This document shows, one piece after another, positions 62,640 through 64,000 of a DNA stretch of 64,000 nucleotides. Positions within the stretch are counted from its first letter, which is position 1. Every line of letters begins with the position of its first letter. Source of the stretch: Succinimonas sp045124755 (GTDB lineage Bacteria > Pseudomonadota > Gammaproteobacteria > Enterobacterales > Succinivibrionaceae). The position numbers and the translations under genes are program-made. The stretch lies in assembly GCF_045124755.1 (NCBI RefSeq), contig NZ_JBGVMK010000012.1; one strand, 5' to 3'. The notes beneath the pieces were generated by a model. The model ran no database searches, had not been told where the DNA came from, and saw only the letters and a program-made list of their open reading frames with translations.

Positions 62640-64000
62640 ATGAAACAAATACCGGAATCATTTTCACTATTTGAAACTATTATCAGAAATGATTATGTTT
62701 ATATAGACAAAACTGAATATATAAAAAGATATGAAGATACCGGAGTAATGGTTTCCATGTTTTTAAGACCCCGGAGGTTCGGCAAAACCATGTTTACCGA
62801 AATTATGCGGTATTATTACGATAAGGCCATGGCTTCAAAGTTTGATGAACTTTTTAAGACAACCTGGATTGCTTCTCACCCCACGCCTTTAAAAAATTCC
62901 TACAATGTTTTAAAGTTTGATTTTTCAGGAGTGCAGAGCAATATTGATATTACAACAACAATGAAATTTTTTAGAAGGCAAACCATTCGCGGAATAAAAT
63001 CTTTTTGCCGGAACTATCCTGAATTATTTTCTCATAAAGTACAGTTATGCAATTCTTATTCTTTTACTTCTGCCGTTGATCGATATTATTCTGACACTGA
63101 AAGATTTGTATCAGCTGCTGATGTACTGTCTGATTTTTTAGACTCCGTATCAGACGAGCTTGATTCATCTAAATTAATGGTGATTATTGATGAGTACGAT
63201 AATTTCACCAATGATATCCTGAGCCGAGATCCTGGTGTGTTTGCGGATCTTGCCAGAAAGGAAGGTGATATCGGAGCATTTTACGGAGTACTCCGTAATT
63301 TTAATCAGTCAGAGGTTATTGAACGGATTTTCGTAACCGGTGTTCTTCCGGTGACCATGGATACCGCCGTGTCCGGTTTTGTTTTCCGGAGCATTTCCGA
63401 TAAGCCGTCTCTTAACAGTCTCGCCGGTTTTACCCGGAGCGAAATTCTTGATCTCCTCCGGGAAACAGTTGACTTTGAGAAGTGTTCCTATTCTCCGGAA
63501 GTTCTCTCAGACATTATTACGGAAAGATATGACGGGTATCGTTTTGACAAATTCTGCTCTGAAGGAGTCAGTAACGCCGCATTGTGCCTTGGTTTTGTCA
63601 GCAATCTGATTGACGGGAGATATAACATTCCGGAACTTAATATTTCGTCCGTCAATGATATTGATTACGTTAAACTGTCGGGATATCTGGATCTGATACA
63701 AGAACAGGATCGCGAGAGGATAATAAGCGCCATTACCCGAAACCGGCTGATCCCCTTTGAGTTTCCCGGTTCCGTGAAGGTATCTCATGAGCATGCCGAG
63801 CTCAGCAAGGACGAAGGTCTTTCCATCCTTTATCATCTGGGTTTTCTTACACTGGCCGCAGCGGACGAAATGAAAAAGGCCCGGGTAAAAAACATGGCCC
63901 GGGATCATCTCCGGGTGCCCAATGAATATTTCCGGAGACTGTTTGCGAAGTACATTTTTCAGAAACGGAACCTGAGCTGGTCAGTGTTCAGCGATACCTA
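62640..64000 (+). CDS. AAA-ATPase-like / DUF1703-type protein, cut by window end
   Basis: At least 453 residues with no stop before the edge. The start MKQIPESFSLFETIIRNDYV has the normal opening of the AAA-ATPase-like family, YIDKTEYIKRYED follows, then the P-loop-like RPRRFGKTMF and Walker B LMVIIDEYDNF. These proteins usually end in a PD-(D/E)XK nuclease domain (DUF1703), which would lie outside the window. They occur in many near-identical copies in gut bacteria. The ATG at 62640 is preceded by ACGAGGTGT. Base composition is more AT-rich than the preceding genes, which suggests separate origin. Confidence 0.88.
   Translation, partial: MKQIPESFSLFETIIRNDYVYIDKTEYIKRYEDTGVMVSMFLRPRRFGKTMFTEIMRYYYDKAMASKFDELFKTTWIASHPTPLKNSYNVLKFDFSGVQSNIDITTTMKFFRRQTIRGIKSFCRNYPELFSHKVQLCNSYSFTSAVDRYYSDTERFVSAADVLSDFLDSVSDELDSSKLMVIIDEYDNFTNDILSRDPGVFADLARKEGDIGAFYGVLRNFNQSEVIERIFVTGVLPVTMDTAVSGFVFRSISDKPSLNSLAGFTRSEILDLLRETVDFEKCSYSPEVLSDIITERYDGYRFDKFCSEGVSNAALCLGFVSNLIDGRYNIPELNISSVNDIDYVKLSGYLDLIQEQDRERIISAITRNRLIPFEFPGSVKVSHEHAELSKDEGLSILYHLGFLTLAAADEMKKARVKNMARDHLRVPNEYFRRLFAKYIFQKRNLSWSVFSDT

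Overview
The window looks like part of a Gram-negative bacterial chromosome of moderate GC. Lipoprotein signals end in LSGC, coding is dense on both strands, and there are several envelope and periplasmic protein families. The gene mix (LemA, YqhD-type alcohol dehydrogenase, flavin-reductase-like protein, signalling proteins with large sensor parts) would suit an anaerobic gut gammaproteobacterium such as a member of Succinivibrionaceae, but this is an inference with modest confidence. No rRNA, tRNA or CRISPR array was seen.

Layout. (1) 0-9.3 kb: secreted thermonuclease, membrane diguanylate cyclase, LemA, flavin-reductase-like protein, Fe-dependent alcohol dehydrogenase, a DUF234-type AAA ATPase broken by a frameshift in its P-loop, and a GIY-YIG protein. 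(2) 9.8-40.9 kb: a repeat-bearing lipoprotein with a decaying duplicate of its own 3' end, then a large family of subtilisin/kexin-like (S8) lipoprotein proteases. Eight copies are full length with an intact Asp/His/Ser triad. Two are internally deleted: one is a pseudogene and one an intact 466-codon ORF without a catalytic core. One is a 3' fragment fused to the 5' end of an unrelated gene. Two full-length copies are each preceded, 11-12 nt away, by a small secreted protein resembling an S8 propeptide (inhibitor I9), probably an intramolecular-chaperone domain supplied in trans. A hybrid histidine kinase sits inside this block on the other strand.

(3) 41-51.2 kb: an accessory island that looks like defence. 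It holds a CARF-HEPN ribonuclease (Csm6/Csx1 type) with no CRISPR nearby, an acidic orphan protein, a stand-alone PIN domain, a DUF3990 (ADP-ribosyltransferase-like)/HTH toxin-antitoxin pair, and a TerY-phosphorylation triad made of kinase, vWA and PP2C. The kinase is fused at its N terminus to a PIN nuclease that is a paralogue of the stand-alone PIN, and ends in two zinc ribbons. The triad genes are visibly AT-richer than the rest. (4) 51.4-57.4 kb, minus strand: a 1463-residue protein made of four diverged restriction-endonuclease-fold units, of which only the first keeps D-x12-E-x-K, and a protein with a zinc ribbon at each end. (5) 57.9-62.4 kb: four single-pass membrane proteins with Cys-rich Sel1/Hcp-like repeats and a fifth, decayed copy. 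(6) 62.6 kb to the edge: an AAA-ATPase-like/DUF1703-type protein that runs out of the window.

The most notable points are the PIN-kinase-zinc-ribbon version of the TerY-P triad beside a CARF-HEPN RNase; the protease array with trans I9-like partners, where the two partnered proteases are also the only ones with Asp after the lipobox Cys; the four-unit nuclease-fold protein; and a large duplication joint that carried the CARF-HEPN promoter region, with a perfect GAAAACGTTTTC palindrome, to the other side of the protease array.
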